Below, piece after piece: positions 36,537 through 51,500 of a DNA stretch of 64,000 bases. The DNA is from Sulfidibacter corallicola (lineage in GTDB: Bacteria; Acidobacteriota; Holophagae; Acanthopleuribacterales; Acanthopleuribacteraceae). The DNA is taken from contig NZ_CP071793.1 in NCBI RefSeq assembly GCF_017498545.1, forward strand, positions 2,976,001 to 3,040,000, written 5' to 3'. Below the pieces are notes generated by a model. It was given only the letters and a program-made list of their open reading frames with translations. It did no database searches and had not been told where the DNA came from. The translations under genes and the position numbers were made by a program. The first letter of the stretch is position 1. The number at the start of each line of letters is the position of its first letter.

Positions 36537-39500
36537 TCAGGACCGCATATCACTTTTTTCCATCTTTCGCTGGCGATCCGCGGTCACATGTGACGCTGCC
36601 GTATGCAACATGTCCGCGACGATTCGGGCCGTATCGGCGGCGTGCTTCGCCGACAGCATGCCGAGATGGTCTCCCGCGACCTCTCGAACCAGCGGTGCCC
36701 TCCGGCAATAGAGCGTCCAGCCCAGGTCCGGCTCGGTCGTGCGTGGTGGCAGACCCCAGGCCTCGAGGTCCGCCTGCCGCACGCCGTCCAGGGCCTTGAC
36801 CAGAAAGAGTGGCGCACGCAGTTCGGGATCTTTGTCGGGGCGTTTGGCGGCCTGCACGTTGGCCGCGTTGACGCGAAAAAGGGACCGTACCGCCACCACA
36901 TCCAGGTCGGGAGGAATGAGATCCGCCTCCACCAGGGCTTCGCGAACGACCTCGAATCGCCGTGCCTCGGGGCAGCGACGCAAACGAGCCTCGTCCAGAT
37001 CGATGCGGCACCCTGTGTCGCGCGCGGTTTGGGCGAGCAGCTTGGCGATCCAGTCACACTCGTCCTCGCTTTGAAGCGGGTTCACGGCGGGCGGGTCCGA
37101 TAGGGCGGTATCCAGGATGACCAGACCGGCGACGCTTCGCCCCTGGGCCTCCAGCATGCGGGCCATGGCAAACGCCACCAATCCACCGAAGCTGTGCCCA
37201 CCCAGGAAATAAGGGCCCTCGGGTTGAATCGAACGCATGGTCGCGATGTGATGGGCCGCCATCGCCTCGATGTCGGTCAGGGGTTCGCGCGTGCCGTCCA
37301 GTCCCGGGCTCTGAAGACCGAAGCACCGGTACTCGGTCAAGGCGCTCGCCAAAGGATGCAAATAGAGCGCACTGCCTCCGGAGCCCGGCACACAGAAAAA
37401 TGCCGGGCGGGGTTCGCCATCATCTCGATCCGAACGATTCAAAAGCAGTACACTGTCCGAAGGGCCGGCCTCCGCGGTCGACCTCAGCCGCGAGGCCAGA
37501 GCGGCAATGGTCGGCTCGGTGAAGATTTCGGACAGGGGAACCGAGCGGCCGAAGGTGGTGCGAAGCCGGGCAACCATGCGCACGGCCAAAATGGAGTGTC
37601 CACCCAAATCGAAGAAATCAAGGAAGGGATCGGTCACCGGGCGTTGCAGCAGATCGCTCCAAATCTCACACAGGCGCAGTTCGACGCCGTCTCGGGGAAG
37701 CCGGACCTGGTGCGCCGCTCCTCGAGGCGCTTTGGGACCCGGAATCGTCGTCTCCCCCTGCACGGCGTCACCGCGACCCGGCCAAGTCGAGGGCAGTTCC
37801 GGCAAGGCCTCATCCAACGCCGTTTCGCCAGCGCCGCAAAGGGCTTCGACCGTACGTTGGAACAGGTCTTTGAAGGAGGACGCGGTCTCCGTTCGGAACA
37901 GGTCGTCCCGGTATTCCAACATGCCGCTGTAGGACTGCGCGCCGGTGGCCAGCACAAGCGCCATCATGAAGGGCGTCGATGTCCGAGATCGCACGATGTC
38001 TTCCACACGCACCCCGGGAATGGACCACTGACCAACGGTCGGCGATTGCGGCTCCATGGAAAACAGGATCTGAAAGATCGGTTCCCGGCCCGGGACACGC
38101 GGTGGCGACAGCGCCTCGACCACGCGGTCGAAGGGCACGTGACGGTAGGACAAGGCGTTCAGCAGGTTATCCTTGACCCGGCGGAGCAGGGTGCGGACGT
38201 CGGGTTTGCCGGAGAAATCCAGGCGCAAGGCGAGCGTGTTGGCGAAAAATCCGAACAAGGGCTGAATTTCTTCGCGATCGCGGTTGGCCTCGGGAAGGCC
38301 GATGACCAGTTCCTCCGTACCGGCCAGGCGACCTGCGGCCAAACCGAACGCGGTCAACAAAAGAACGTAGGGCGTGACCTCCAAGTCCAGGCACACCCGC
38401 TCCATCCGGTTCACCAGCAGGGGATCCCAATCCAACCAAACCTGGGCGGCGGAGGAAACCCCATTCTCGGGATAGGGAAAGTCGGTCGGCAGCGGAAGCA
38501 TCGGCGGTGCGCCCTCCAACATCCGGCAACATTGTGCCAGACCCCGCTCGAAATGCGCGCTGTGGGCCCGCTGCCATAGGGCGTGATCGGCCGGTTGCAG
38601 GGAAAGGTCCGGCAGGGACGGGATTGCTCCGTCGCGAAGGGCCCGATAGATCTCCACCAGTTCGCCGGTGAAGAGGTTCAGGGACCAACCGTCGGCGATC
38701 AGGTGATGGAAACACAGTCCCAACAGGTGGGTATCGGAACCGAGGCGGACCAGAACCGCACGCCAGAGTCCGGGTTCCGTGAAATCGAAGGGTTCGGCCA
38801 GGAGTTCGAAGGCCCGGCACTCCGCACTTCCGGCGTCGGACACGTCCAGTTCATGCCAAGGCAAAGGGGGATCGGCGACGATGTGCTGCATCGGCATTCC
38901 GTCTTCGTCGGCCAGGAAGGCGGTGCGAAGCGCCTCGTGGCGCTGCTGCAGATGGATCAGGGCGCCCTTCAAGGCCGGTACATCCAGGGGGCCTTCGAGC
39001 CGCACGAGGCTCGGCAGATGGTATGAATCCCCCAAATCCCGCAGCAGGTGGAGAAACCAAAGCCGCTGTTGGGCAAAGGAAAGTGGTGCCAAGGCGGTGT
39101 TCTCGCGCGGTACCGGCGCGGCGATTCGCGTTTCTTCGGATTGCAGCGCGGCCGCACTCATGGCGGCGGCACTGGGATGGCGAAAGACCAGCGCGACTTC
39201 GACCTCCACGCCCCACGCCACGCGCATCCTGGCGATGAGTCGCATGGCCGCGATGGAGTTGCCACCCAATTCGAAAAAATTATCGTGGATGCCCACCTTC
39301 TCGAGGCCCAACACCTCGGCGATCATGTCGACGACCATGGCTTCCCGAACCGAACGCGGTCGCCCCGCGCCCTTCGCGCGATTCGCTCCGAGAGAGGACC
39401 GTTCGGCCTGACGCACCAGCAAGGTGCGATCCACCTTTCCGGCAGGTGAAAGCGGAAGCGCCTCGTGCGTCTCGAACCTGGCGGGGATCATGTACTCGGG

Positions 39501-42500
39501 CAGTCGTTGCGCCAGATAGGCGGCACAATCGGGAGTCCGTTTCCCGGCCTGTTTCAACACCAAATGGGCTTGCAGAAACGCTTCCCGCCGCGGGGGATTC
39601 ACCAGCGAAACCACGGCCTGCGCGACTTCCGGCATATCCAGCAGGCAGGCTTCGATTTCGCCCAACTCGATCCGATACCCGCGCAGCTTCACCTGATGGT
39701 CCATCCGACCCAGAAACGCGAGGGTCCCGTCAGGCTTGCGCACGACCAGGTCACCGGTTCGATACAGACGCCGGCCCCGCTCGCCGGAAAAACAGTCCGG
39801 AACGAAGCGCTGCGCCGTCAAGCCGGGTCGGTTCACATAGCCCCGAGCCAGCGTCGGCCCCCCGATCAGCAACTCGCCCGGCGTGCCGTGCGGTTGTAGG
39901 CGCATGTCGGCATCGACCACGTAATGCGCGATGCCGGCCAGGGGAAGACCCAAGGGAATGGCCCCCTCATCCGTGTCGGCCGCAAGGTGATCGGCGACAT
40001 CCAGTGCCGAAACCCAGATCGTGGCTTCGGTGGGACCGTAGGCGTTGAACACCTGCTCCGAACGGGCACATAGTTTTCGGGCCAGGTCCAGGTGCATGGC
40101 CTCGCCGCCGCAAATCAGGCGCGGTGTACCGGTCCAGCCGGCCGCAAGCCACATGGTCCAGGTCGCGGGTGTCCCCTGAACCACGGTGATGCCGATGTCC
40201 CGAGCCCATCTGACGACCGACTCGATTTCGGTCAAACGCTTGTGTTCCACCAGCGCCACCGAGGCGCCGTTCACCAGCGGCAGCAGCATTTCCAGAATGG
40301 AAATATCGAAGGACGGGGTGGTCACGGCCAAGAGGCAGTCTTCGGGTCCCAAGGGCAGCTTTCGCCCGGTCACCTCGAAAAAGTGGGCCAGGGAACCGTG
40401 CTCCACGGCGACGCCCTTGGGATTGCCGGTGGAGCCGGAGGTGTAGATGACGTAGGCCGCGTCGCGGGCGTCGAGCGGGCAGGGCGGGCAGGGCGGCAAA
40501 TCCCCAGCCGGTGGACGATCGAGATCGATGACCTGACCCGAAAACTCGTGAACCAACGGGTGGTCGCTCCGGCACAACAGGGCACTCGCCCCACTGTCCT
40601 CGGCGACCCAGCGCAGTCTGCTCGTGGGAAGAGTGGGATCCAGAGGAACGAACGCCGCCCCCAATCTGAAGGCGGCCATGATCGACGCGACCAGGGAGAC
40701 GCAGGGAGGCATCAGCAGCAGGACCCGATCGCCTCGGCCCATCCCGCCGGCGCTCAGGCGCCGAACGATGCCCTCGATTTCCCGATCGAGCTGCGCATAG
40801 GTGAGCACCTGACCGGTGTCGGTCAGCAACGCCGTTCGATTCGGCACGGCACCCACCTGGGAAGCGAAACGGCACGGAACCAGGGGCATGGCGCTCGTCG
40901 AGCCGATCTCGGAGTGCCACCGGACCAACGCTTCGCGTTCGGCGCCGATGGTCGCGGGCAGGCGGTTGGGAGGCGAGCCGGGTCGATCCAACAGCGCATC
41001 GACCAGATCCGCGAAGTGTCGCGCGAACCGTTCGGCGTAGGCCCGAGAAAAGAGATCCCGGCGATACTCGATGATGCCTTCGAGCGCAGACGCGGTTTCC
41101 GTGAAATACAGCGAAAAGTCGTATTTCGCGGCATCATCGGCCAGGTCGATGGGCCGCGGCACCACCTCACCCAAATCGAACTCGATCGAGGGCGTGTTCT
41201 GGAGTGCGAAAAATACCTGAAAAATTGGGCTGAACGCCAAATCCCGCTCGGGCTGCACCGCATCGACCAACAATTCGAAGGGCAGGTCCTGACGGTCGAA
41301 GACGTCCAGCGCCTCCCGGCGAACGCGCGCCAGGAACTCGCGCCAACTGGGATTGCCCCGCACATCGAGGCACAGGACCAGGGTGTTGATGAAGCAGCCG
41401 ATCAGCGTTTCGGTCTCCGATCGGTTGCGCCCGGCGATGGGCGTCCCCACGGGGAAGGTGCGGCGGCCGCTGTAGTGACTCAGCGCCAGGCCGTAGAGGC
41501 TCAGCAGCGTCATGAACAAGGTCGTGCCATGTTCGCGACCCACGCGGTGAAGACCGCTCAGCCGTTCGGAGGAAATCGAAAAACGCAGCGAGTCCCCTTC
41601 GTAGGACTGTCGCTTCGGCCGCGGTTTGCCGCCGTGCAAATCCAACGACGGCGGCATGTGTGCCAGACGCTCGCGGGCCCAGAGCAAGGTGGTTTTCATG
41701 CGCGACGGCCGGCACAGCCTACGCTGCCAGACCGCGAAATCACCGTAGTTCAGGGAAAGCTCGGGGGGGTGCTCACCCCGGTAGAAGATGCCCAATTCGC
41801 GAGCCAGGATACCGAGCGACCAACCGTCGGCCGCGATGTGATGCAATACCAGACAACATCCGTAGCGAGTCGGGCCCAGGCGGAAGAGGCCGGCTCGGAA
41901 GGGCTGATCCCGATCCAGTTGAAAGCCACGCCGCAGAAGGGCTCGCGCTTCCGCCTGAAACCGGGTGTCGCCGTCTGGCTGGTCACCGAGGTCCAAGTAG
42001 GTCAGGACGCCGTTTCGCGGAGCATCGACCACGGCCTGGGGCACCCCGCCCCGTTTCACGACGCGGGTCCGCAAACTCTCGTGACGCCGGCACAGGGCGT
42101 CGACCGCCCGGCCAAAGGCCTCCCGGTCCAAAGGGCCATCCAGATAAAAAACCAGCGGCAACAGGTAGGCCGTCCCCATCTGTTCCAAGTCATCCAAAAA
42201 CCACATGCGCTGTTGGGCATAGGAAAGCGGGCCCCGGTCACGCTCCGCGACGGGCCGGGGCTCGAGCGGGTCGGCGGCCTTGAAGAGACCATCGGTTCGG
42301 GCCGCCATCACGCGGGCCGCGAATTCCTTCAAACGAGGCGCTTCGAAAAGCAGGGCGATGGGAAGTTCCAGACCGAGCGCGTGGCGAATCGCCGAAAAAA
42401 CCCGCGTGGCCAGCAGTGAATGGCCCCCCAATTCGAAGAAATGATCCGCCACATCCACGTGTGGCAAATCCAGCACCCGGCACCAGATCCCGGCGATGAT

Positions 42501-45500
42501 TTGAATCGTCGGGTGGCGCACCGCCTGAGCGTCGTGGGCTGGGGCGGCCTTGACCTCGGTTTGGAGGCTGGGCAGGGCACGTCGATCCAGCTTCCCACTC
42601 GCGGTCAGCGGCAGTTCGGCCACACACCTCAAATGCCTCGGCACCATGTAATCAGGCAGGCGCTCGGCCAGCCAAAGGCGCAACGCCCCGAGATCCAACG
42701 CCTGCGGCGTCGAGGGAACCACATGGGCCTGAAGCGACATTCCGCGCCGCGTCTCCCGCGCGACCACGGCACAGGCGGCCACGTCCCGATGACTCGCCAA
42801 CCACGCTTCGACCTCGCCTGGCTCTACTCGAAACCCTCGGATCTTCACCTGAAAGTCGGTGCGACCCAAGAACAGCAGGCGACCGGAGCCATCGAACCGG
42901 GCGCGATCACCGGTGCGGTACATGCGGCTGCCGGGGGTCTCGCCAAAGGGATCGGGTAGAAAGCGCGCGGCGGTGATGCGGGCACGCCCCACGTAACCCG
43001 TCGCCGGGATCGAGCCGCCGAGGTAGAGATCGCCGGACACGCCCGGCGGCACGGCCATCATCGACCGATCCAGAACGTAGGCGCGGGCGCCATCGATGGG
43101 ATTGCCGATGGGCGGCAGGGCATCCCAATCGTCCGGGTTGGAAGGTAGCGCAAAGGCCGTCGCCACATGGGTCTCGGTGGGTCCGTACTGATTGACGAGC
43201 CGCATGTCCGGGTTGGCGTGGAAAAAGCGCCGCATGGCCGGGCCCACCTGAAGTTGCTCGCCGGCGGTGATGATCTGACGCAGATGCGGCAAGTGCGGAT
43301 CGTCGGCTTCCAGGGCCGCATCGACCAGGCTCTGTAACGCCACGAACGGCAGGAACAATCGCGCGACGGCGTGCCGGTTCAGGAACCGAAGTAACCGGTG
43401 CGGGTCGCGGCGGTGGTCCTCATCGGGCAGGACCAGGGTGCCCCCCGCCGCCCAGGTTGCGAAAATTTCCTGAAAGGAGACGTCGAAAGCCAAGGAGGCG
43501 AACTGAAGCGTGCGCGGTTGCGGCACCGATTGACCGCATTGATAGGTCACCAGGTTGGCCAAGGTGCCGTGGTGCATCACCACCCCTTTGGGAGTCCCGG
43601 TGGAACCGGACGTGAAAAGCACATAGGCGGGATGTTGTGCGGTGAGCCCGACATCGGGCGAATGCCGTCCATCGGCGCCCTCGAGGCAGGTCTCGAAATC
43701 GAGCTGGAGCCGAATGCCCTGGCGGGGCATCAATCCCACCGGCGCACTGCCGTCGTGAAGCAACAGGTCGGGCTGGGCCTGGTCCAACATGCACCACAAG
43801 CGGGCCGGTGGTTGGTCGGCATCCAACGGCAAACAAACCGCACCCGTTTTGAGGATGGCGGCCACGGCAACCATCTGGAAGGCGCCGCGCTTCATGCAGA
43901 GCGCCACGGGTCGCCCGACCTCGGCGCCAAAATCCATCAAACGCGTGGCCAGCGCGTTGGCCGCCTGATCCAGTTGGGAATAGCTCAAGCCGCGATCGCC
44001 ATCCAAAAGGGCGATCGAGTCGGGGTGGACCTGGGCCGCCCGTTCGGTCAGATCGGCCACATGAACGGGCGCGCTTCGACCGGCAAGAACCGGGGAGGCT
44101 GGCCCGATTCCATGACACCGCAAAAATTCGCGATCGGTCTCGCGCAGGACCTGCAATTTCGACAAGGGTCGCCGCATATCGCGCGTCACCTGGTCCAGAA
44201 GGCGTTCCAAACGTTCGGCCAGCGCAACGATGGTGGTCGCCTCGAAGATTTCGGCGTTGTACTCGAAGGCCGCGGCGTAACCTCCATCGGTCGCCTGCAG
44301 AAACAGCGTGAGGTCGAACTTGGCGGCGGCGCCGGCAATCGGGTCCGGCGTCCATGTGCCGCCCCACGCGTCGTGGGCGGGGGCCGCATCTTCCAGCACC
44401 ACCAGCAACACCTGGAACAGCGGTGAGACCGCCAACTGGCGGGTGGGCTGAACGGCCCGCACCACTTCGGCAAAGGGCAGCAGCGCGTGGTCGAACGCAT
44501 CCAGGACTTCGCCGCGGGCACGCGCCAACAGGGTGACGAAATCGGGGTCGCCGGAGAGATCGCAACGCAAGGCCAAACTGTTGGTAAAAAACCCGATGAG
44601 GTTCTGGGTTCCCGGTAATTCTCGTTGGGCCACGGGCGTACCGATCACGATATCGGATCCGGCTCCGTGGCGCTCCAGCAGGGCGGCGAACGCGGCCAGC
44701 CACACCATGAACGGGGTCCCCTGAACTTCGCGTGCGCAGCGTTCCACGCGGTGGCGCAGTTCGCGCGGCAACACGAAGGCGTGATCCGCTCCGGTCACAT
44801 GAGGCGTTCGAGCTCTCGGCCGGTCCAGCGGCAGATCACACACGCTGGGAATGCCCGCCAAATGGTCGCGCCACCAGGTGGCCTGCGTTTCGGCTTCGGA
44901 GGTCTGCATCCAGCGGCGCTGCCAGGTCGCGTAATCGCCGTACTGCAACGCGAGTGGCGCCAGGTCGGCGCCAGGATCCTCATAGAGCCGAGCCCAATCC
45001 TGCATCAATATCTCGCTGGACCACTCGTCGACGGCGATGTGGTGGATGACCAATGCCACGCGATAGGCTTCGGCATCGGTCCGAACGATCAGGAGCCGAA
45101 GCGGACCATCGTGCGCCAAACGGAAGGGACGCCGCCCGGCCTCGACGCACATGGCCCGAGATTCGGCTTCGGCTTCGTCCGGCGCCAGGGCGGTCAAATC
45201 CATGTACACGTAGTCGAGGGTGACGCGGGCGCGGGTTACGGCTCGGGGCCGGTCCTCGATCTCGGGCCAGTGGGTTCTCAAAATGTCGTGGCGTTGGGCG
45301 ACAGCCTCCAGGGACGCCAACAAACGGTTCGCGTCCAGGGCCGCCGACACCCGCCAGACCGATGTCACGTTGTAGGCTCCACCGGCGTGTTCCAATCGTT
45401 CGAGAAACCACAGCCGTTCCTGTTGGGATGAAAGCGGCGCGTCACCCCCGGACCGCGTCCCCGCTTTCAAGGGTAACCAGGCAGTGGTGGTTTGCAGGCG

Positions 45501-48500
45501 AAGCGCGTCCAGGTGGTCGGCCAGGGCGCCCAACCTGGGGTGATCGAACAGGGCGCGCACCGGAAGCCGGATCCCCAATTCTTCGCGAACCAGGGCGACC
45601 ACGCGAACGGCGGCCAGGGAATGGCCACCGGCCTGAAAGAACCGGGTTTCGGCGCCACAGGTGCAGCCCAGGACACGATGCCAAATTTCCGCAAGGCGAA
45701 TGCCTGTCGCGGAGAGTGGCGCCTGCGTGGCGACATCCTCCGCTTCGGGCTCGGGCAGGGCCGCTCGATCCAATTTCCCGTTGGCTGTCATCGGCAGTCG
45801 CGCCAATGCGACAAAGTGCGACGGCACCATGTAGGCCGGCAAACGCTGCTCGGCATGACGTCGCAGGGCTTCGACATCGATGGGTTCACGAGCCGTGAAG
45901 TAGGCCGCGAGGTACGCTTGCCGGCCCACGCCGCGACAGTCTACCGCGGTTTGGCCGATGCCCGGAAAGCCCGCCAGCACCGCGGCGATTTCCCCGGTCT
46001 CCACCCGAAACCCACGGATTTTCACCTGGCCGTCGCGGCGCCCCAGAAAGTACAGGTTGCCGTCACTCCGAAGCACCACCCGATCGCCGGTATGGTAGAG
46101 CCGCGCCCCCGACTTCCCCGAAAACGGGTCCGGGATGAACGCCGCCGCGGTCAACGCGGGCCGATTCAGGTAACCGTAGGCCAGACCGTCGCCGCCGGTC
46201 AGCAGATAGCCCGGTACGCCGGGCGGCACCGGTCGCAGGTCGTCGTCCACCACGTAGACCCGGGTATTGGGGATGGGAACGCCGATGGGCACCGCGGCGT
46301 GATCGGGTAAGGTTCCGCTCAGCCGCGCCGAAGTGGTGTTCACGCCGTTCTCGGACGGACCGTAGTGATTGAACAGGACCAGATCGGGATGCGTTCGCAG
46401 CAGTCGGGCGACGATATGCGACTCGGCTTGTTGGCCACCGAACGCCAAGGAATCCAGGCCGGCGAAAACATCGGGATCCAAACTCACGAGATGATCCATC
46501 AAGGCGGTTGGGAGGTCGGCACGGTTGATTCGCCGCTCTTGCAGACATGCTTTCATGGCGACCGGGTCGGTGATGATGTCCCGGGGTAGGAACACCAGCG
46601 TAGCCCCGTGCAAGAGCGAACCGAATATTTCCAGATTGGACACGTCGAAGGCAGGGTTGTAGAGGTGGGTGGCCCGATCACCCGGACCCATGAGATGGAA
46701 GGGCGAGTTGAACAGGAGCCGCAACATGGCCCGATGCGGCAACAGAACGCCTTTGGGTTTGCCGGTAGATCCGGAAGTGAACACCAGGCAAAATGGCCAG
46801 GACCCGTCCAAACGCGGCAGGCTCACCGGTTCACTCGGGGCGCACCGCGATGCTTCCAGCAGCTCTTCGGCCCCTAGGTAACCGCCTTCGAGAATGCCCC
46901 GATCTCCGCCGACGAAGAACCGGGCCGAGACGTCGCGCACCATATCCGCCAACCGGACCGCCGGCGTTCCCGGATCCAGGGCGGCGTACGTGCCGCCAGC
47001 GCGGATCACGGCGAGAAGCAGCGTCACCCACTGCGGCGAAGGCTCCTGAGCCACGGCGACCAGGTCCCCCGAGCACAATCCCTTCAAACGCAGCCATTTC
47101 GCCAAATTTTCACTGCACCGGGCGAGTTCGCCGTAGCTGGTGGTCGCACCGGTCCGGGCATCCTCCAGCGCGATTCGGTCGGGTTCGCGCGTGGCGACCT
47201 CGAGGAAGGCATCGTGGAGGGTGGTCTCGCGTGGATAGGCCACCTCGGTACGGTTCCAATCCGCGAGCTGGCGCTGCATGTCGGCGGATTCCCACAGCGG
47301 TTGATCGAGGATCGATCGCTCGGGTTCGCTCGCGACGGCTGTCAGCAGACAGGTGAAGTAGGTGGCGAAACGGCGAATGGTGGCAGCTTCGAACAGGTCG
47401 GTGCTGTACTGCAACAGCCCCTGGGTTTGTCCGGCGTCCTCGCGAATGAGCAGATCCAGATCGAACTTGGCGTGCCGGGCCTGGCCCGTCAGAGGGCGCA
47501 GTGTCAGATCGCCAAAGCTCGGCATGGCACTTTCGCGCTCGAACGCGAAGAAGACTTGAGCCAAGGGCATCCGATGGATCGAGCGCGGCACCTCCAGCTC
47601 CTCGACGAGCAGGTCGAACGGCATTTCTCCGTGGGCGAAGGCGTCGATACATTCAGTGCGGACCCGAGCCAGAAGATCGAGGAAGGAATGGGACGGAGAG
47701 ACGTGGGTCCGCAGCACGAGCGTATTGACAAAAAACCCGAACAGGCCCTCCAAGTCCGCGTGGTGCCGACCCGCCACGGGGGTGCCCACCACCACAACCC
47801 GGCAATCCATCAGGCGCGCCAAAAAGAGCTGAAACAACGCGAGATATCCCATGAACGGGGTTGCCCCATGGTTGGAAAACAGGACGTTCAGCCGTGTGGC
47901 GACATCTTGCGGCAGGGCAAAGGCAAGGCAGGCACCGCCGCGATCGCGCCGGTCGGACCACAGCCGATCGGTAGGAAGCGGCGCGGCCTCGGGAAGATCG
48001 CCTAGCTTTCGCTTCCAGAACCGGGTGAGCCGCCGAAGATAATCGCCACTGAGGCGTTGGGCCTGCCAGGCGGCAAAATCAGCGTACTGCAAGGCGAGCG
48101 GCTGGAGCGGAGCGGGCCGACCTGGGTCGTCGCGAAACGCGTTGTAACAGGTCGCCGCTTCGTGCAGGAACACATCGATCGACCATCCGTCGGCGACGAT
48201 GTGGTGCAGGTTCAGCAATAGGACGTGTCGGTCGTCCGAGCGACGAATCAGAAAGGCCCGAAAAAGCGGTCCCCGAGCGAGGTCGAAGCGATGGACCGCC
48301 TCATCCTCGAGAAGACGCTGCAGCGCCGCCTCGAACGCCGCCTCGGTGGGCGCGCTCAAATCGATGACGGTCGTGGTCGGGAGCTTGTCCAGGACCTCCG
48401 CGTAGGGAACGCCCTTCTCATCCGGAAATCGCGTGCGCAGAGCGGGGTGCCGCTCCGACAGAAACATCAGCGTCCGCTCCAGCGCATCTCGATCCAGGGT

Positions 48501-51500
48501 ACCCTCCATATGGAAGCCACCCGAGATGTTGTAGGCCGGTCCCGCTTCTTCCACCTGCGCCAAAAACCACAGGCGGCGCTGGGAAAAAGAAAGGGGAAGC
48601 CGGTCGCGGTCGGAAAGGGGTTGGATGGGCCCCGCTGCCGGGGAAGGCGCCGAATCGGAAACGAGTGCGGCCAATCGAGCGATGGTGGGCGTCAGGAAAA
48701 AATCCCGCATCGCCACCTGCTTCCCAAACGTTTTTTCAATGCGGGCCATGAGCTTGGTGACCAGCAGCGAGTGCCCGCCCATTTGGAAGAAGTTGTCGGT
48801 GCGGCCCACGCGCTCGATGCCGAGCAAGGCACACCAGATCACGGCCAGCGATTCCTCCAGAGGGCCTTGGGGCGGGGCGCCCAGGGGTTCGGTCAAAGGC
48901 GTCGCGGGCGGCAGGGCGCGCTCGTCCAGTTTGCCATGGGATGTCAGCGGGAACGAGGCGACCCAGGCGAAGGCGGAGGGTGTCATGAAGGCGGGCAGGC
49001 TGGCTGCCAGCGCCTGGCGAATGCGGTGCAGAGCGCGGTCGTCGGCTGGGATCCGGGCGGTTGCCGGACGCACATAAGCGGCCAGGTAGGCGTCGTCGGC
49101 GTCGCCGTGTTTGAGCACCACGGCCTGACCCACCGCTTCCTGTTCACAAAGCCGGCGTTCGATCTCGGACGGCTCGATGCGGAACCCGCGCAATTTGATC
49201 TGACGGTCCATACGCCCCAGAAACAGAATCCGACCCCGTTCATCGAGCCGCACCAGGTCACCGCTGCGGTAGAGCCGCGAGCCCGGTCGATCGCCGAACG
49301 GGTTGGGCACGAACGCCTCGGCGGTCGATGCGGCGCGACCGTGATAGTCCCGTGCCAGACTGGGGCCGCCTAGGTAGAGCTGGCCCACGGCCCCGGGCGG
49401 AACCGGTTCGAGGGCGGCGTCCAGGATATAGGCGCGCACGTGGCTCGCGGGCCTGCCGATGGGCACCTCTCCGGCCACCGGCGTTTGGCCCGGCGCACGG
49501 AGATGGGCCGTGACGACCACGCACGTTTCGGTGGGTCCGTAGGTATTGGCGAGTGCGACCCGCTCGTGCCGACCGCACCAATCCCGCCAGGCCTCGGCAC
49601 CGGCTCGTTCACCGCCGATGATCACCATTCGAACCGATTCGGGAAGCAGACATGACGGGTCGGCGGCGAGGCCGTGCCAGAAGGCGGTCGGCAGATCCAA
49701 CACACTGATCCGGTGGGCACGGGTGGCTTCGCAAAAATGCGCCGCGGAACGGATCATGTCCTCGTCGCGCAGAACCAGCGTGGCACCCGAGGTCAGGGCG
49801 CCGAATATTTCTTCGACGGCCGCATCGAAACCGGCCGAAGCGAATTGCAGGATGCGATCGCTCGGCGTGAACCCGTACAGCGATCGTGCCGAGCGACAGA
49901 ACGCGGCCAAGCCGCCGCGCGTGATGGACACGCCGCGCGGCGTGCCGGTCGTGCCCGAGGTGTAGATGACGTAGGCGACGTTCTCGGCCTGGGCCGGGCC
50001 AAGCCGATCCGATCCCGACCGCATGCTGGCCGGGCCCTGCCAAAGGTCCAGTCCCAGCGCTTCCAGCGGGTGACCCGCTTGCCTAGCGAAACCCATCGCT
50101 TGGAACAGAGAACCATGGGCCGCGGCGACGCCCGCCTGGGTCAACACCAGCCCGAGGTCCGCATCTTCGGCAATCAGCCGTGCCCGCGCATCGGGGTACC
50201 CGGGATCGATGGGCACGTAGGCGCCACCGGCCTCCAGCACGGCCATCATGGCGACGACCTGTTGCGGCACGCGACCCAAACCGAGGCCGACCCTGACTTC
50301 GGGTCCGACGCCCGCTTGCCGCAGATGAACGGCCGCTTCGGCGATCCGGCGCCGAAGATCGCCATAGTCGATGCGGGTATCCGTCGTCTCCAGTGCGGTG
50401 GCCTCGGGGAATCGCGCCGCCTGGTCGCGGAACGCGGCAAGCACGTCCTCGGCCGTCCCCTGCCCCGACCGACCGGCAAAGAGGCGGTTGGGGGCTTCGG
50501 CCAGAAGCCGCCGCTTCTCGGGGCTGTAGAGCACGAGTTTGGATAGCGGTTTTCGGGGAGCCTCGGTCAACGCGGCGATCAGGTGCCGGAAGTCGCCGCC
50601 CATGGCCTCGACCGTCGATTCGGCGAGAAGATCCGCGGCATATTCAAAACCGCAATGATAGACCCCTTCTCCTTCATAGACATTCAAGGTCAAATCGAAA
50701 TGGGCATGCGCCGGGTGGCTGGGAAGCAGGGTTATTCGGGGCAGGGAATCCGAAGGCGGGTAATGCCCCATCAAATCGCTCTGCATGGCGAACATCACTT
50801 GGAAGATGGGGTTGTGGTCCGTCGATCGTGGAGCTCCGACCGCCGAAACCACCTGTTCGAACGGCAAGGCGGCATGGGCAAAGGCGCCGAGCGCGGTCTT
50901 CCGCAGGCGATCCACGATGGTGTGAAAGGCGGGATCGCCGCCAAGATCGACGCGCAGGGCCACCGTGTCGGCGAAAAACCCGATCAAGTCCCGATCGTCG
51001 CGATGATCCCGGCCCGCGACCGGCGTACCGATCACCATGTCGTCGCCGGCGCCGAACCGGCGCAACACGGCACAGAAGGCGCCCAGCAACACCATGAAGG
51101 GCGTGCCTTTGCAATCCTTGGCCAGATCTCGGACAGCCGAACACATCTCCGCGGGCAGCGCGAAGGAGAATAAACCGGCTCGGTGGTCGCGACTCTGCCC
51201 CCGCGGCTTGCACAGCGGGAGCGGAATCGTCTGGGGTGCGCCATCGAGCGCCTGACACCAATACCGTTGGAGGTTCCTCGCGGTCTCGCCGCGCAAGGCT
51301 TCGGCTCGATCGGCGACGTGATCGCGGTATTGGCGCACGAGCGCGGGCAACCGCGGTGCACCACCGCCCAGACGCGCTTCCAGCAGCGATCTCAGCTCGG
51401 CCAGGAACACGCCACCCGACCAACCATCGGCAACGATGTGGTGGAACGTCGTGGCCATCAGGAACCGATCGGGCCCCAGACGGCCGAGTCGCACCCAAAG

